From assembly GCF_021601385.1 (NCBI RefSeq), contig NZ_BQHO01000012.1, forward strand, positions 1 through 64,000: DNA of 64,000 bases, read 5' to 3'. A model generated the notes under the pieces. It was not told the origin of the DNA and made no database searches. It was given only the letters and a program-made list of their open reading frames with translations. Below, in pieces: positions 8,829 to 20,300 of this stretch. The translations under genes were made by a program, and so were the position numbers. Positions within the stretch are counted from its first letter, which is position 1. The number at the start of each line of letters is the position of its first letter. Source of the stretch: Pseudomonas parasichuanensis (GTDB lineage Bacteria > Pseudomonadota > Gammaproteobacteria > Pseudomonadales > Pseudomonadaceae).

Positions 8829-8861
8829 TGAGGGAAACGGGATGGCGTTGAGTTTCCCTCA
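8829..8861. promoter_or_regulatory. Inverted repeat between metR and the hydrolase
   Basis: TGAGGGAAAC (8829-8838) and GTTTCCCTCA (8852-8861) are exact inverted repeats 13 bp apart in the divergent intergenic region. It could be an operator. No factor can be named. Confidence 0.45.
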
Positions 8862-9003
8862 TGTTGCCCTGGCCTGTCGACCGCTGCTTGGCAATGACCG
8901 CTCGGCAAGGTTCATGAAACCGTCACGGTTTTGTGGCAGCGCGAGCGAATGGATTTCATCAGACTCGCGCTCTACTGGGGATCTGCATTCTGGTGTTTTT
9001 TTC

Positions 9004-9999
9004 ATGCGGGCTTTTTTACTTTTATTCCTTCTGCTGATCAGCGCTTCGGCGAGCTTTGCCGATGACCGCTGTAACCCACAGGTGCCGGTACAACGTGCCG
9101 AGCTGGGTGAGCTGAGCCTGGTCTACCAGAGCGTCGGCGCGCCGCGTGATCCGGCGTTGCTGCTGGTGATGGGCCTGGGCGGCCAGCTCATCCACTGGCC
9201 GGACGATGTGGTCGAGGCGCTGTGCCGCCAGGGCTTTCGGGTGATCCGTTACGACAACCGCGATGTCGGCCTGTCGCGCTGGAACCAACTGCCGGGCTCG
9301 GCCAACCTCACCCTCGAAGTGTTGCGCTACAAACTGGGCCTGCCGGTATCGGCGCCCTACAGCCTGACCGACATGGCCGGTGACGGCCTGCACCTGATGG
9401 ATGCGCTGCAGATTCGCCAGTTCCATGTGCTGGGGGTGAGCATGGGCGGGATGATTGCCCAGCACCTCGCGGCCATGGCGCCGGAGCGGGTGCGCAGCCT
9501 GACGTTGGTGATGTCCAGTTCAGGCGCGGCCGGGCTGCCGGCACCCAACCCGGCGCTGGTGCAGTTGCTGGCGCGGCGCAACGCGCCGAATCGCGAGGTG
9601 GCGATCGAGCAGCAGGCTGACCTGCTGGCGGCCCTGGGCAGCCCGCAGGTGAAGGATGACCGTGCGGTGTTGCTCAAGCAGGCGGCGCAGGCCTATGACC
9701 GGGCGTTCAACCCCGAGGGTGTGAAGCGCCAGATCATGGCGATCCTTGCCGAGCCGAGCCGGGTGGAGCTGTTGAATCAACTGCGGGTGCCGACGCTGGT
9801 GGTGCATGGCACCGCCGATCCGTTGTTGCCGGTGATGCATGGGGTGCATTTGGCGGCGCATATCCAGGGCAGTGAGTTGCGCTTGATTCCGGGGTTGGCG
9901 CATCGCTTCCAGGAGCCGTTCAAGCAGCCGCTGTTGGGGGCGGTGCTGCCTTACCTGCAGTCGCATCGGCAGGATGTGACGCATATCGCCGGGCTTTGA
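9004..9999 (+). CDS. Secreted alpha/beta hydrolase
   Basis: A 331-residue protein. A signal peptide ([19 protein letters not shown], then DD) points to export. The mature part has the alpha/beta-hydrolase nucleophile elbow GVSMGG, an acidic residue in GTADPLLP and a late histidine in GLAHRF, completing a plausible Ser-Asp-His triad. The family includes esterases, lipases and lactonases; no substrate can be inferred. I chose the ATG at 9004 because it starts the signal peptide. The longer frame from 8842 translates promoter DNA. No strong ribosome-binding site is visible. Confidence 0.85.
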   Translation: MRAFLLLFLLLISASASFADDRCNPQVPVQRAELGELSLVYQSVGAPRDPALLLVMGLGGQLIHWPDDVVEALCRQGFRVIRYDNRDVGLSRWNQLPGSANLTLEVLRYKLGLPVSAPYSLTDMAGDGLHLMDALQIRQFHVLGVSMGGMIAQHLAAMAPERVRSLTLVMSSSGAAGLPAPNPALVQLLARRNAPNREVAIEQQADLLAALGSPQVKDDRAVLLKQAAQAYDRAFNPEGVKRQIMAILAEPSRVELLNQLRVPTLVVHGTADPLLPVMHGVHLAAHIQGSELRLIPGLAHRFQEPFKQPLLGAVLPYLQSHRQDVTHIAGL

Positions 10000-10023
10000 A
10001 GCGCCTGGCCTGATTGCATGGCC

Positions 10024-10158
10024 CTTGTAGGAGCGGCCTTGTGCCGCGAAAGGGGCGCGGAGCGGCCCCAGTTTTAGTGTCACAACACAAATTGCCGGGG
10101 CTGCTCTGCAGCCCATTCCGGCCGGTCCGGCGCCCCGGCAAGGCCGCTCCTACAGGGA
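10024..10158. repeat. REP-type inverted repeat after the hydrolase
   Basis: CTTGTAGGAGCGGCCTTGTG at the left pairs with AAGGCCGCTCCTACAGG at the right. This is the GTAGGAGCGGCC type of REP, also present at 28081-28197 and 34192-34256. It separates convergent genes. Confidence 0.7.
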
Positions 10159-10178
10159 TCGCACGAGGCAGGCGTCTG

Positions 10179-10514
10179 TCAGTGCAGCCGCACCCACACA
10201 CTCACCAGCACCGTCGCGGCCATCAGCCAGGCCACCGTGGCCAGCGCCAGCGACGCCTCCAGGCGCATCCGGTCGACCAGCACATACAAGGTTGCCAGGT
10301 ACACGAAGTACGGAATGATCGACCACATGCCGAACAGGATGGTGGTCTTCAGGTCGTCCACCGAGCGCCCTTTGCCGACGATGTAGTGGGCGATCAGGGC
10401 GAAGGTGGGAAACAGCGGCACCAGCCCTGCGATGTAGTAGTTGCGGGTCTTCGACAGAATGGCCAGCAGCACCACCACGCCGGCGCCCAGGGCCGCTTTG
10501 AATACCAGGTCCAC
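10179..10514 (-). CDS. glpM: GlpM family membrane protein
   Basis: A 111-residue protein, nearly all hydrophobic, with about four membrane helices. It matches the pseudomonad GlpM family, first described as affecting alginate production in P. aeruginosa; its biochemical role is unknown. It begins with GTG at 10514 behind GGAAAG, 27 bp after aauR on the same strand, so it is probably the last gene of the aat-aau transcript. Confidence 0.82.
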   Translation of the reverse strand: MDLVFKAALGAGVVVLLAILSKTRNYYIAGLVPLFPTFALIAHYIVGKGRSVDDLKTTILFGMWSIIPYFVYLATLYVLVDRMRLEASLALATVAWLMAATVLVSVWVRLH

Positions 10515-10541
10515 GTTGTCTTTCCAGGTTGAGGTTGCCGA

Positions 10542-11870
<1,329 letters not shown>

Positions 11871-11883
11871 AGGGACCCTTCGT

Positions 11884-13788
11884 TCATGGGAGCTCTGCGG
11901 ATTCGGTGGGCGGCGTGGCCAGGGGCAGGGCGAGGACGAACGCCGTACCGCCGCCGGCGGGGTGTTCGACGCTCAGGGTGCCCTTGGCGGCGGTGGCCAG
12001 GCTGGCCGACAGGGTAAGGCCAAGGCCCAGGCCATGCTCGCCCGGTTTGGTGGTGAAGAACGGTTCGAACAGGTGCTTGCGCGCTTCCGGGTCGATGCCG
12101 TGGCCGTTGTCGCGTACCCACAAGCGGTACTTGTCGCCCTGGGCTTCGCCTTCGAGCCACAGCTGCGGCAGCGGTTGGGTGGCCATGGCGTCCAGGGCGT
12201 TGCCGATCAGGTTGACCAGGATCTGTTCCAGGCGGGTCTGGTCGATGGCCAGCTGCTGGTCATCGAACTGGCGGTGCAACTGCAGATGGCACGCACTGAT
12301 GCGGTTGCCCAGCACCTGCAGGGTGGCTTCGACGGCCTTTTCCAGCGAGGCCTGGCCGCGGTCGTCGCCGCGCCGGGCGAACGAGCGCAGGCTGGCAGTG
12401 ATGCGGCCCATGCGGTCGATCAGGTCGTTCATGGTGCGCAGGTTGGCGCTGGCGGTTTCCAGCGCGCCGCGCTCTAGGAAGCGCACGGTGTTGCCCGACA
12501 GCGTGCGCAAGGCCGCCAGCGGCTGGTTGAGTTCGTGGGCGATGCTGGTGGACATCTGGCCGATGGCCGCCAGCTTGCCGGCCTGCACCAGCTCGTCCTG
12601 GGCCTGGCGCAGGGTCTGTTCGGCGTGGCGGCGCTCGCGGATCTGGCCCTTGAGGCGTTCGTTGCTGGCGCGCAGGTCGGCGGTGCGCTCGGTGATCTTG
12701 CGCTCCAGGTGGCTATTGGCCTCTTCCAGCGCCTCGCGGGCGGCCAGGCGGGTGGCGATCACCTTGCGCCGCTCGTTCCAGGCGATGGCCAGGATCGCCA
12801 GCAGGGCGAACGCCACGCCGACCAGGATGCCCTGGACCATGGACTCGCGGCGCAGGTCCTGCAGCGGGGTGAGCAGGGTGAAGTGCCAGGGGGTGTCGAC
12901 CAGGCGCCGGGTCTGGGCCAGGTAGGTCACCTCGTGGGGCTTGCCGTGGGCGGTTTCGCTGTTGGCCGGGAAGGTCAGTTTCTCTACGCCATCGGCCAGG
13001 GTTTCGCGGGCCAGCGGTTGCAGCTCGTTGAGCGGCCACCAGTAGTACTGCAGGCTGCGCGCCAGGCGTTCCTTGATCTGTGGGTTGAGCGGGCGTACCG
13101 ACTTGAGGCGCCGGGCCGGGTCGCTGGAGAGGATGATGATGCCGTTCTCGTCGCTGACGAAGGCTTCCAGGCGGGCGCGTTGCCAGCGCTCCTCGAGGGT
13201 GTCCAGGCGTACCTTGATCACTGCCACGCCGATGATCTTGCCGTGTTCTTCCAGGCCATGGGCCAGGTAGTAGCCGGCCTCGCCGGTGGTGCTGCCGATG
13301 CCGTAGAAACGCCCGGGCTCACCGCGCACGGCGGTTTGGAAGTAGGCGCGGAATGCCAGGTCTTCGCCGAGGAAGGAGTCGGCGTCGCGCCAGTTGCTGG
13401 TGGCCTGCACCCGGCCGTTGGTGTCGAGGACGAAGATCGCCCGGCTGCGGCTGCGCCGGTTCAGGCCTTCGAGGTATTCGTTGACGGCCTGGCGATCACC
13501 GGCTTCGGGGTCGGTGAGCAGGCGCGAGACGCTGTCTTCAAGCTCCAGCAGGCTGGGCAGGTAGGTATACTTGCTGATTTCGCTTTCGACCGTGCGCGCA
13601 TGCAGTTCCAGCGCGCGCTCGCCGCTTTCGCTGAGGGTGCGGATGCCATTGCTCTCGCTGATCAGATAACCAGCCATGCCCAGACCGACCATCAGCAGGA
13701 TGACCAGGGGTGGCAGCAGCAATTGGCGGATCAGGCGGGATTTCACGGCAGGCTGGGCAGGGCGAAGGAGCGAAGGGTCGCATTTCAT
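11884..13788 (-). CDS. aauS: Sensor histidine kinase AauS
   Basis: A 634-residue membrane kinase. TM1 is at about residues 24-43, a periplasmic dCache-like sensor domain at 44-316 and TM2 at about 317-337, followed by a coiled linker (350-400). HisKA carries phospho-acceptor H418 (SIAHELNQPLAA), and the HATPase has DNGHGI and GLGLTLS. This layout is DctB-like. It phosphorylates AauR in response to acidic amino acids (known for P. putida; assigned here by synteny). The ATG at 13788 is preferred over the GTG one codon upstream, with AAGG about ten bases before it. Confidence 0.9.
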   Translation of the reverse strand: MKCDPSLLRPAQPAVKSRLIRQLLLPPLVILLMVGLGMAGYLISESNGIRTLSESGERALELHARTVESEISKYTYLPSLLELEDSVSRLLTDPEAGDRQAVNEYLEGLNRRSRSRAIFVLDTNGRVQATSNWRDADSFLGEDLAFRAYFQTAVRGEPGRFYGIGSTTGEAGYYLAHGLEEHGKIIGVAVIKVRLDTLEERWQRARLEAFVSDENGIIILSSDPARRLKSVRPLNPQIKERLARSLQYYWWPLNELQPLARETLADGVEKLTFPANSETAHGKPHEVTYLAQTRRLVDTPWHFTLLTPLQDLRRESMVQGILVGVAFALLAILAIAWNERRKVIATRLAAREALEEANSHLERKITERTADLRASNERLKGQIRERRHAEQTLRQAQDELVQAGKLAAIGQMSTSIAHELNQPLAALRTLSGNTVRFLERGALETASANLRTMNDLIDRMGRITASLRSFARRGDDRGQASLEKAVEATLQVLGNRISACHLQLHRQFDDQQLAIDQTRLEQILVNLIGNALDAMATQPLPQLWLEGEAQGDKYRLWVRDNGHGIDPEARKHLFEPFFTTKPGEHGLGLGLTLSASLATAAKGTLSVEHPAGGGTAFVLALPLATPPTESAELP

Positions 13789-13812
13789 CACAGTGGCCTT
13801 GTCACGACCAGC

Positions 13813-13837
13813 GTCCGCTGCCGGGCAGGCAGCGGAC
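13813..13837. terminator. Hairpin between aatP and aauS
   Basis: GTCCGCTGCC and GGCAGCGGAC form a perfect 10-bp stem with a 5-base loop in the 58-bp gap. No T-run follows. It may attenuate readthrough or block 3' decay, so that the kinase and regulator are made at lower level than the transporter. Confidence 0.5.
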
Positions 13838-13846
13838 GTGGCTCAC

Positions 13847-14581
13847 TCAGTGTTGCAGGATCTTGCTGAGGAAGTGCTGGGTGCGCTCGTGGCGGCCTTC
13901 AGGGTTGCCGAAGAAATCTTCCTTCTGGCAGTCCTCGATGATGTTGCCCTTGTCCATGAAGATCACCCGGTTGGCGACCTTGCGCGCAAAGCCCATCTCG
14001 TGGGTGACGCACATCATGGTCATGCCTTCGTGGGCCAGTTCGACCATCACGTCGAGCACTTCGTTGACCATCTCCGGGTCCAGTGCCGAGGTCGGTTCGT
14101 CGAACAGCATGACGATCGGGTCCATCGACAGCGCGCGGGCGATCGCCACGCGCTGCTGCTGGCCGCCGGACAGCTGGCCGGGGTGCTTCTTGGCGTGGGC
14201 ACCCAGGCCGACGCGGTCGAGCAGGGCCAGGCCCTTCTTGGTGGCTTCGGCCTCGCTGCGGCCGAGTACCTTGCGCTGGGCGATGGTCAGGTTCTCGGTG
14301 ATCGACAGGTGCGGGAACAGCTCGAAGTGCTGGAACACCATGCCGACCCGCGAACGCAGCTTGGGCAGGTTGGTCTTGGGGTCGGCGATGGAGGTGCCGT
14401 CGACCACGATGTCGCCTTTCTGGAACGGCTCCAGCGCGTTGACGCACTTGATCAGCGTGGACTTGCCCGAGCCCGACGGGCCGCAGACCACCACCACTTC
14501 ACCTTTCTTGACCTCGGTGCTGCAGTCGGTCAGTACCTGGAAGTCCCCGTACCACTTGTTGACGTTCTTGATGGAAATCAT
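13847..14581 (-). CDS. aatP: Glutamate/aspartate ABC transporter ATPase AatP
   Basis: A 244-residue ABC ATPase. It has Walker [10 protein letters not shown] (34-42), signature [15 protein letters not shown], Walker B VMLFDEP and the switch histidine in CVTHEMG. It is of the polar amino acid (GltL/GlnQ) subfamily. It energises uptake with the permeases AatQ and AatM and the binding protein AatJ. Its start overlaps the aatM stop by 4 bp, indicating translational coupling. Confidence 0.93.
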   Translation of the reverse strand: MISIKNVNKWYGDFQVLTDCSTEVKKGEVVVVCGPSGSGKSTLIKCVNALEPFQKGDIVVDGTSIADPKTNLPKLRSRVGMVFQHFELFPHLSITENLTIAQRKVLGRSEAEATKKGLALLDRVGLGAHAKKHPGQLSGGQQQRVAIARALSMDPIVMLFDEPTSALDPEMVNEVLDVMVELAHEGMTMMCVTHEMGFARKVANRVIFMDKGNIIEDCQKEDFFGNPEGRHERTQHFLSKILQH

Positions 14582-15249
14582 ACGGTGATCCTTTTTTGCA
14601 GGCGCTTGACCAGCCAGGAAGCGGAGAAGCTGATGAGGAAGTAGACGACACCGGCGAAGATCAGGAACTCATGGGAGCGCCCGATGATGTCGCCGTTGGA
14701 GCGCGCCGAGTTGAGGAAGTCGATCAGGCCCACGGTGTACACCAGCGAGGTGTCCTGGAACAGGATGATGCTCTGCTGCAGCAGCAGCGGGGTCATCTTG
14801 CGGAACGCCTGGGGCAGGATGATCAGGCGCATGCACTGGCCATAGCTCATGCCCAGCGCTTGCGCGGCGCCCATCTGGCCCTTGGAGATCGACTGCACGC
14901 CGGCCCGCACGATTTCGCAGAAGTAGGCCGCCTCGAACATCATGAAGGCCACGACGCAGGAGGTGAACGCGCCCACCGGGGTGTCTTCGCCGGTGATCCA
15001 GCGCAGCACGAAGGGTACCGCCAGGTAGAACCAGGTGATCACCAGCAGCAGCGGGATCGAGCGGAAGTAGTTGACGTAGGCGCCGGCGACGTTCGCCAGC
15101 AGCTTGCTCGACGACAGGCGCATCAGGGCGAGCACGGTGCCCAGTGCGATACCGCCGACGACGCCCATGACCATCAGTTGCAGGGTCAGGACCATGCCTT
15201 CCCACAGGGCGGGCAGGGCCGGGATGATTTCGCTGAAATCCATGTCCAT
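14578..15249 (-). CDS. aatM: Glutamate/aspartate ABC transporter permease AatM
   Basis: A 223-residue permease of the HisM/GltK family with about five membrane helices. The cytoplasmic EAA-type loop reads [20 protein letters not shown] and contacts the ATPase. The ATG at 15249 immediately follows the aatQ stop; a second ATG two codons in is possible. It pairs with AatQ as a heterodimeric channel. Confidence 0.92.
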   Translation of the reverse strand: MDMDFSEIIPALPALWEGMVLTLQLMVMGVVGGIALGTVLALMRLSSSKLLANVAGAYVNYFRSIPLLLVITWFYLAVPFVLRWITGEDTPVGAFTSCVVAFMMFEAAYFCEIVRAGVQSISKGQMGAAQALGMSYGQCMRLIILPQAFRKMTPLLLQQSIILFQDTSLVYTVGLIDFLNSARSNGDIIGRSHEFLIFAGVVYFLISFSASWLVKRLQKRITV

Positions 15250-15996
15250 TTACTTGCCCCCCACGGAGATCAGGCCAGGTACCGCGACTTTCTTCTCGAC
15301 CATGCGCATGAGCAGCATCAGGCCCATGTTCAGGGTGAAGTAGATCAGCGTGGCGAGGGTGAACGCCTCGAACAGGTTGGCGGAAAATTCGGCGGTCTGC
15401 TTGGTCTGTGCCAGCAGCTCCATCAGGCCGATCAGCGACGCTACCGAGGAGTTCTTGAACACGTTCAGGAATTCCGAAGTGAGCGGCGGAATGATGATCC
15501 GGTAGGCCTGGGGCAGCAGCACATTCATGTAGATCTGCGGCAGGCTGAAGCCCATTGCCCGGCCGGCCGACTCCTGGCCGCGGGGCAGTGCCTGGATGCC
15601 GGTGCGCACCTGTTCGCAAACGCGGGCGGCGGTGAACAGGCCGAGGCAGATGACCACGCTGATCAGTGCCGAGGTGGTCGGGTTGAGGTCCTGCTTGAAC
15701 CACTCCTGCAGGCTTTCGGGCAGCAGGTCGGGTACCAGGAAGTACCAGATGAACAGCTGCACCAGCAGCGGTACGTTGCGGAACAGCTCGACGTAGGCGG
15801 TGGCGATCCCTGACACCAGGCGGTTAGGTACGGTGCGCATCACGCCGAGCAGCGAGCCCAGCAGCAAGGCGATGATCCAGGCGGAGATGGCGATGGCGAT
15901 GGTCCAGCCCAGCCCGGTGATGTACCAGTCCAGATAGGTTTCGCTGCCCACGCCGGTGGACTTGAAGAACACGCCCCAGTCCCAGTTGTAATTCAT
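15250..15996 (-). CDS. aatQ: Glutamate/aspartate ABC transporter permease AatQ
   Basis: A 248-residue permease of the GltJ family. The N-terminal soluble stretch (MNYNWDWGVFFKSTG) is typical of this subunit. Several membrane helices follow, with an EAA-type loop around SAGRAMGFSLPQIYMNV. It is first after the hairpins that separate it from aatJ. Confidence 0.92.
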   Translation of the reverse strand: MNYNWDWGVFFKSTGVGSETYLDWYITGLGWTIAIAISAWIIALLLGSLLGVMRTVPNRLVSGIATAYVELFRNVPLLVQLFIWYFLVPDLLPESLQEWFKQDLNPTTSALISVVICLGLFTAARVCEQVRTGIQALPRGQESAGRAMGFSLPQIYMNVLLPQAYRIIIPPLTSEFLNVFKNSSVASLIGLMELLAQTKQTAEFSANLFEAFTLATLIYFTLNMGLMLLMRMVEKKVAVPGLISVGGK

Positions 15997-16037
15997 CGGG
16001 ATTTCCCCTCAGACGGTTGTTTCACGGGCACCTTGAT

Positions 16038-16068
16038 ACATCCGGGGGCGTTCGTCGCCCTCGGATGT
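16038..16068. terminator. Hairpin in the aatJ-aatQ gap
   Basis: The arms are ACATCCGGGGGCG and CGCCCTCGGATGT, a 13-bp stem with one mismatch and a 5-base loop. It lies between the aatQ start and the stem at 16087-16131. It probably protects the aatJ message or lowers readthrough. Confidence 0.55.
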
Positions 16069-16082
16069 AAAGGTTAGACACT

Positions 16083-16131
16083 AAAAAGTGGCCTGTCGGA
16101 TCGAAACGTGCGCGCTGCGCACCAGGCCACT
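16083..16131 (-). terminator. Partial terminator after aatJ
   Basis: On the minus strand AGTGGCCTG and CAGGCCACT form a 9-bp stem followed directly by TTTTT. Placed 12 bp past aatJ, it would end most transcripts there. That fits the usual excess of binding protein over permease. Confidence 0.65.
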
Positions 16132-16143
16132 AGTTGCCTGGGA

Positions 16144-17061
16144 TCAGGACTTCTTCTCGTCCGCGGCCTTGTCGGTCGGCTCGGCGATCAGTTTCTTCAG
16201 CTCGTCGCTCATCTGGAAGTTCAGATTGAGGCCTTTAGGCGGGATTGGCTGAGTGAACCACTTGTCGTAGCTCTTGTTGACTTCACCCGACTTGAAGTAG
16301 GCGACGATGGCTTCGTCGACCGCTTTCTTGAAGGCCGGGTCGTCCTTGCGCACCATGCAGCCGTAGATTTCGTACGACTGTGGGGTACCGGTGATGACCC
16401 AGTCGGACGGCTTCTTGGCCTTGGCCATTTCACCGGCCAGCAGGGCGTCGTCCATCATGAAGGCCACGGCGCGGCCGCTTTCGAGCATGTTGAAGGCTTC
16501 GCCGTGGTCCTTGGCGGAGATCACGTTCATCTTCATCTGCTTGTCGGCGTTCATCGCCTTGAGGATGCGCTCGGAGGTGGTACCGGCGGTGGTCACCACG
16601 TTCTTGCCGGCCAGGTCCGGGAAGTCTTTGAATGCTGGTTGGCCGTCTTTGAGCTTGGTCAGCAGGCGGGTGCCGACTTCGAAGATGCCCACCGAGAAAC
16701 CAACCTGCTGCTGGCGCTCGACGTTGTTGGTGGTGGAGCCGCACTCAAGGTCGACGGTGCCGTTCTGCACCAGCGGGATGCGGGTTTGCGAGGTGACGAG
16801 GTTGTACTTGACCTTGATGTCGGTGCCCAGTTGCTTCTTCAGGGCATCGACCACAGCGATCTGGATGTCGTGGGAGAAGCCCACGGGTTCCGGCTTGCCG
16901 GCGAGGTAGGAGAACGGGATGGAGGAGTCGCGGTGGCCCAGGGTGATGGTGCCCGAGTCCTTGATCTTCTTCAGGGTGCCGGTCAGCTCTTCGGCCATGA
17001 CGGGCGATGCGATGACTGCAGCCGCGATAGCGGCGCCCAGCAATTGACGAACGATGCGCAT
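16144..17061 (-). CDS. aatJ: Glutamate/aspartate periplasmic binding protein AatJ
   Basis: A 305-residue solute-binding protein of family 3 (GltI/DEBP type). A signal peptide runs to about residue 22 (…ASPVMA|EE). The mature protein begins LTGTLKKIKDSGTITLGHRD and ends lysine-rich. It captures glutamate and aspartate and delivers them to AatQM. The start at 17061 has GAGGAAAA just upstream; a longer frame to 17133 has no leader function. It is the first gene of the operon and sits under the sigma-54 promoter at 17164-17181. Confidence 0.93.
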   Translation of the reverse strand: MRIVRQLLGAAIAAAVIASPVMAEELTGTLKKIKDSGTITLGHRDSSIPFSYLAGKPEPVGFSHDIQIAVVDALKKQLGTDIKVKYNLVTSQTRIPLVQNGTVDLECGSTTNNVERQQQVGFSVGIFEVGTRLLTKLKDGQPAFKDFPDLAGKNVVTTAGTTSERILKAMNADKQMKMNVISAKDHGEAFNMLESGRAVAFMMDDALLAGEMAKAKKPSDWVITGTPQSYEIYGCMVRKDDPAFKKAVDEAIVAYFKSGEVNKSYDKWFTQPIPPKGLNLNFQMSDELKKLIAEPTDKAADEKKS

Positions 17062-17163
17062 CAAATTTTCCTCGACGTGTTTGTTTTTTTTATGGAGCCG
17101 TTGGCGGACTCTTTCGTTCAACGAATACCGCAATCAAGCGAGTGCATTCGGCTACCAAGTGTA

Positions 17164-17181
17164 GAGCATGAGTCGTGCCAA
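17164..17181 (-). promoter_or_regulatory. Sigma-54 promoter of aatJ
   Basis: The minus strand reads TTGGCACGACTCATGCTC. The -24 GG and -12 GC are exactly 10 bp apart, and the -24 block TGGCACG matches consensus fully. It lies about 100 bp upstream of aatJ and downstream of the AauR sites, as expected for an NtrC-class activated promoter. Confidence 0.85.
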
Positions 17182-17257
17182 GCTCTGGCAAAGATCATAA
17201 CGGTGCGAAAACAAAGGGGATTAATCTTTTTTTACGGTTCTGAGTTCTGATGTTTCG

Positions 17258-17271
17258 TGCGGATTTCCGAA
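17258..17271. promoter_or_regulatory. AauR-type binding site, distal copy 1
   Basis: TGCGG-ATTT-CCGAA matches the reported AauR motif TTCGG-N4-CCGAA at eight of ten half-site positions. Its centre is 31 bp from the perfect copy, three helical turns, on the same DNA face. Confidence 0.65.
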
Positions 17272-17288
17272 TGAATGATTGATGTTCG

Positions 17289-17302
17289 TTCGGAAAGCCG
17301 AA
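17289..17302. promoter_or_regulatory. AauR binding site (perfect)
   Basis: TTCGG-AAAG-CCGAA is an exact match to the AauR motif described for P. putida. It is placed about 110-140 bp upstream of the sigma-54 promoter on the aatJ side, a normal enhancer position. Confidence 0.8.
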
Positions 17303-17384
17303 TGAATGGCTGGCAAGATCTATGTAACACCGGGCAGGTGCTGGCTGATGCTCTGCTGGGGCTTTTGCGGCAGGAGCCCCTGGC

Positions 17385-20300
17385 ATGACAGAAGTTGCCA
17401 TTACGCCTGATTCAATCGATGCATTCATTGCCAGCCGCTTGCCTGCCTGGTTGACCCAGGCAGACGAGTCACGCCTGGCTGCGTTCAATCGGGCGCTGCG
17501 CGCGCAACAGCAAAGCGCACACCAACTTGCGCCCCTGTTCAATGCCATCCCCTCCCTGGAGGCTTTTGCCGCACCGCTGCTTGAGAAGGCGCTGGAGCAG
17601 GCCGGCGCCGGCAAGCTCGATGTCCGCCGCTGCCAAGTGGGCATCAGCCGGGATATCGAACTGCCCGTTGCCTCGCCCCATCTCAAGGCGCCGTGGTACA
17701 TCCATCACTCGACCCAGAGCCTGCTGGCCGCCGCGCTGCACAATTTCCACGAAAGCGAGACACGGCCTTCGATCTTTCGCCGTGCCGAACTGACCGATGA
17801 AGCTGGCAGGCCGCTGGCGTTCGGTTTTGAAGCCTTCACAACGCTTTGTCGCAAGCTTGACCTGGGGGGGAGCTACCAGTTTCTGCTCAAGTTGAGGTTC
17901 CAACCCCCGGGAGGGAGTGGGCTGAGCCGCCGTGAAATCGAGCGGCAGATGGAGGAGAACCAGCGGGCGCAGCTGGAGGTGGCAGTGCGAATGGCCAGGC
18001 TCAGGCAGCAGGTCGATGAGCAAAGTTTTCTGGAATTGCTGGCGGTGTTTGCCGCGAATCCGGCAGTGCCATCGGCCCCTGGGCTGGTCACGGCCCGCCA
18101 GCTCTACCTGCTGGGCAAGAAGGTGCGCGGTGTGGTCACCTTGGAAGTCCGCGAGGCACCAGGCAAGCCGCTCAAGGCCGTGATCGCCTGGATTCCGGGA
18201 GACCCCCGGCAACCGCTGAGCCGACATGCATCGTGGGAGGCACTTTACCTGGCACTGGGCATGCGCTTGCGCGACAGCGCTGCCAGGACGTTTTTTGGGC
18301 GTTTCATCAGCGAACGGGATCGCCCGGTATTCTTCGGCGCGCTCAAGGCGCTGGGGCGGGCTGCTGCACCGGGTGCGGCGCTAGAACTGGACGGACGCAA
18401 CCTGGCCATCGGCGACTCGCTGTTCGTGCATTTGCGCAAGCTGCAATTGGAGAAGTTGCTGGACGATGCCCGCGTGCTGGCGGTGCCGACCGGCGATGAA
18501 GATGACGTCGACCGACATGCGCGCTTGAATGGGATGATTTCAGCTGGTTTCGACTTGCTGGCCTTGGCCGGGCTGTTCATTCCAGTGTTGGGTGAGGTGA
18601 TGCTGGCTGTGACGGCGGTACAGATCGCTGAACAGGTCTACGAGGGCTATCAGGACTGGGAGATCGGTGACCGCCAAGGCGCGCTGGACCATCTGTTCGC
18701 CGTGGCGCAGAGCCTGGCGGTCGGGGTCGTGGTGGGCAAGGCAGGGACCGCCGCCGTGGGGCTCACACGGCGGTTGCCCTTTGTGGACGGGCTGATGCCG
18801 GTGCGTACCGACAGGGGTACGACCCGGCTCGCCAGTGAGCGACTCGAGGCTTATCAGCTGGAAGACCAGGCGACGGCAGTTGGTCATCAGGCACGTATGG
18901 CGCATGGCTGGCGCCTGCGCTTGCACGATGGGGCCTACCAGGTGAGCCAATCGGCGCAGGGGGGGCAGTGGCGTATCCAGCATCCCCGGCGCAGCACAGC
19001 CCATGCGCCATGGCTTGAGCACAATGGCAGCGGGAGCTGGCGCCATGAGCTGGAGCAGCCACAACGCTGGCAGGGCACTGGCCTACTGTTACGCCGCCTG
19101 GATCGGCGCCTGGCGAGTGTGCCTGAAGCTACCGCGCAGGCGCTGGCCGAAGCGACTGGCCTGGACGAAGGGCGTCTTCGCCAGCTGCACCTGGAAAACG
19201 CCCCGGCCCCCGCTCGGCTGCTCGACGCTTTCGAGCGTCATGAGCTGCATCGTCAGTACCCGGCTTTGCGCGGTGAGGCATTCGATGGGTATCTTGCCGA
19301 GCGCGAAAAAGTGGCAGGCCGCCCGGCCAGCCTGTTGCGCCGGGATTTTCCGGGGCTGAGTGTATCGGTGGCCGAGGAAATCGTTGCCCAGGCCAGCAGC
19401 GAACAGGTAGCCGGCATGCTGGAGCATGGTCGAGTACCGCTGGCCTTGGCCGAGCGTGCGCGCTGGCAGCTGCGTGACAGCCGCCTGGACCGCGCTTGTG
19501 CCGGCCTGCGCCAACCCGAGGCGGTCAACCCTGACTGCGAACGCCTGGCGCTGGGGCTGGTCGAGGGTTTGGCTCCCTGGCCGGCAAGCGTGCGCATCGA
19601 GTTGCGCGAAGCCAGGGTCGATGGTGCGTTGCTGGCCGCTCAGGGGGGCGCGCAGGCCAGCACCGTGTTGCGTGTGGTCAAGGCCAAAGACGGGTACACA
19701 CTGCAGGATGGTCCGGGCGCCGAGCAGGCTACCAGCCGTGACAGCCTGATGCGCGCTCTGTGGCTGAGCCTGGATCAAGCACAGCAGGCGCAGTTGGGGG
19801 AGGGCGGCAGCGATGAGCAAATGTTCGTCGACCGGCTGGCTGCCAGTGCCAGTGCCGATCGCGAGCAAGTGGCCAGGGTAATCGGCATGGCGCCTGTCGG
19901 GCGTGGCCTGCAGCCGCCCCGGCGGTTGGCCGACGGGCGTGTGGGTTACCCGCTCAGTGGTCGGGGTGCAGGCAGCCGGCAGGCGATCCGACGGGGCATT
20001 CACCAGATCTTCCCGACGCTCACCGAGCTTGAGATGGAAGCCTATGTGCTGGATCTGCTCAGCAGGCGAGTCGACCTGTGGGAGCATTACAGCCTGCTGC
20101 AGCGCCAGTTGGGCGAGTTGCGCCAGCAATTGCGCAGCTGGCGTGATGAGGCGGACAACCCCTTGCAACTGCTCCGGCGGCAGCGGGTGACGGATGTGAT
20201 TCGACGCAGTTGGCGGCGCAAGCTGGTTGATCTGGCCGGTGACCCGGTGCTGATGATCGAGGGGGAGCGGGTGGGTAGCCTGCCGACGCTGCCGGCAGGG

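Noticed and set aside
8842-9003. Extension of the alpha/beta hydrolase
   Set aside because: It would bury the signal peptide and translate promoter DNA containing an inverted repeat.
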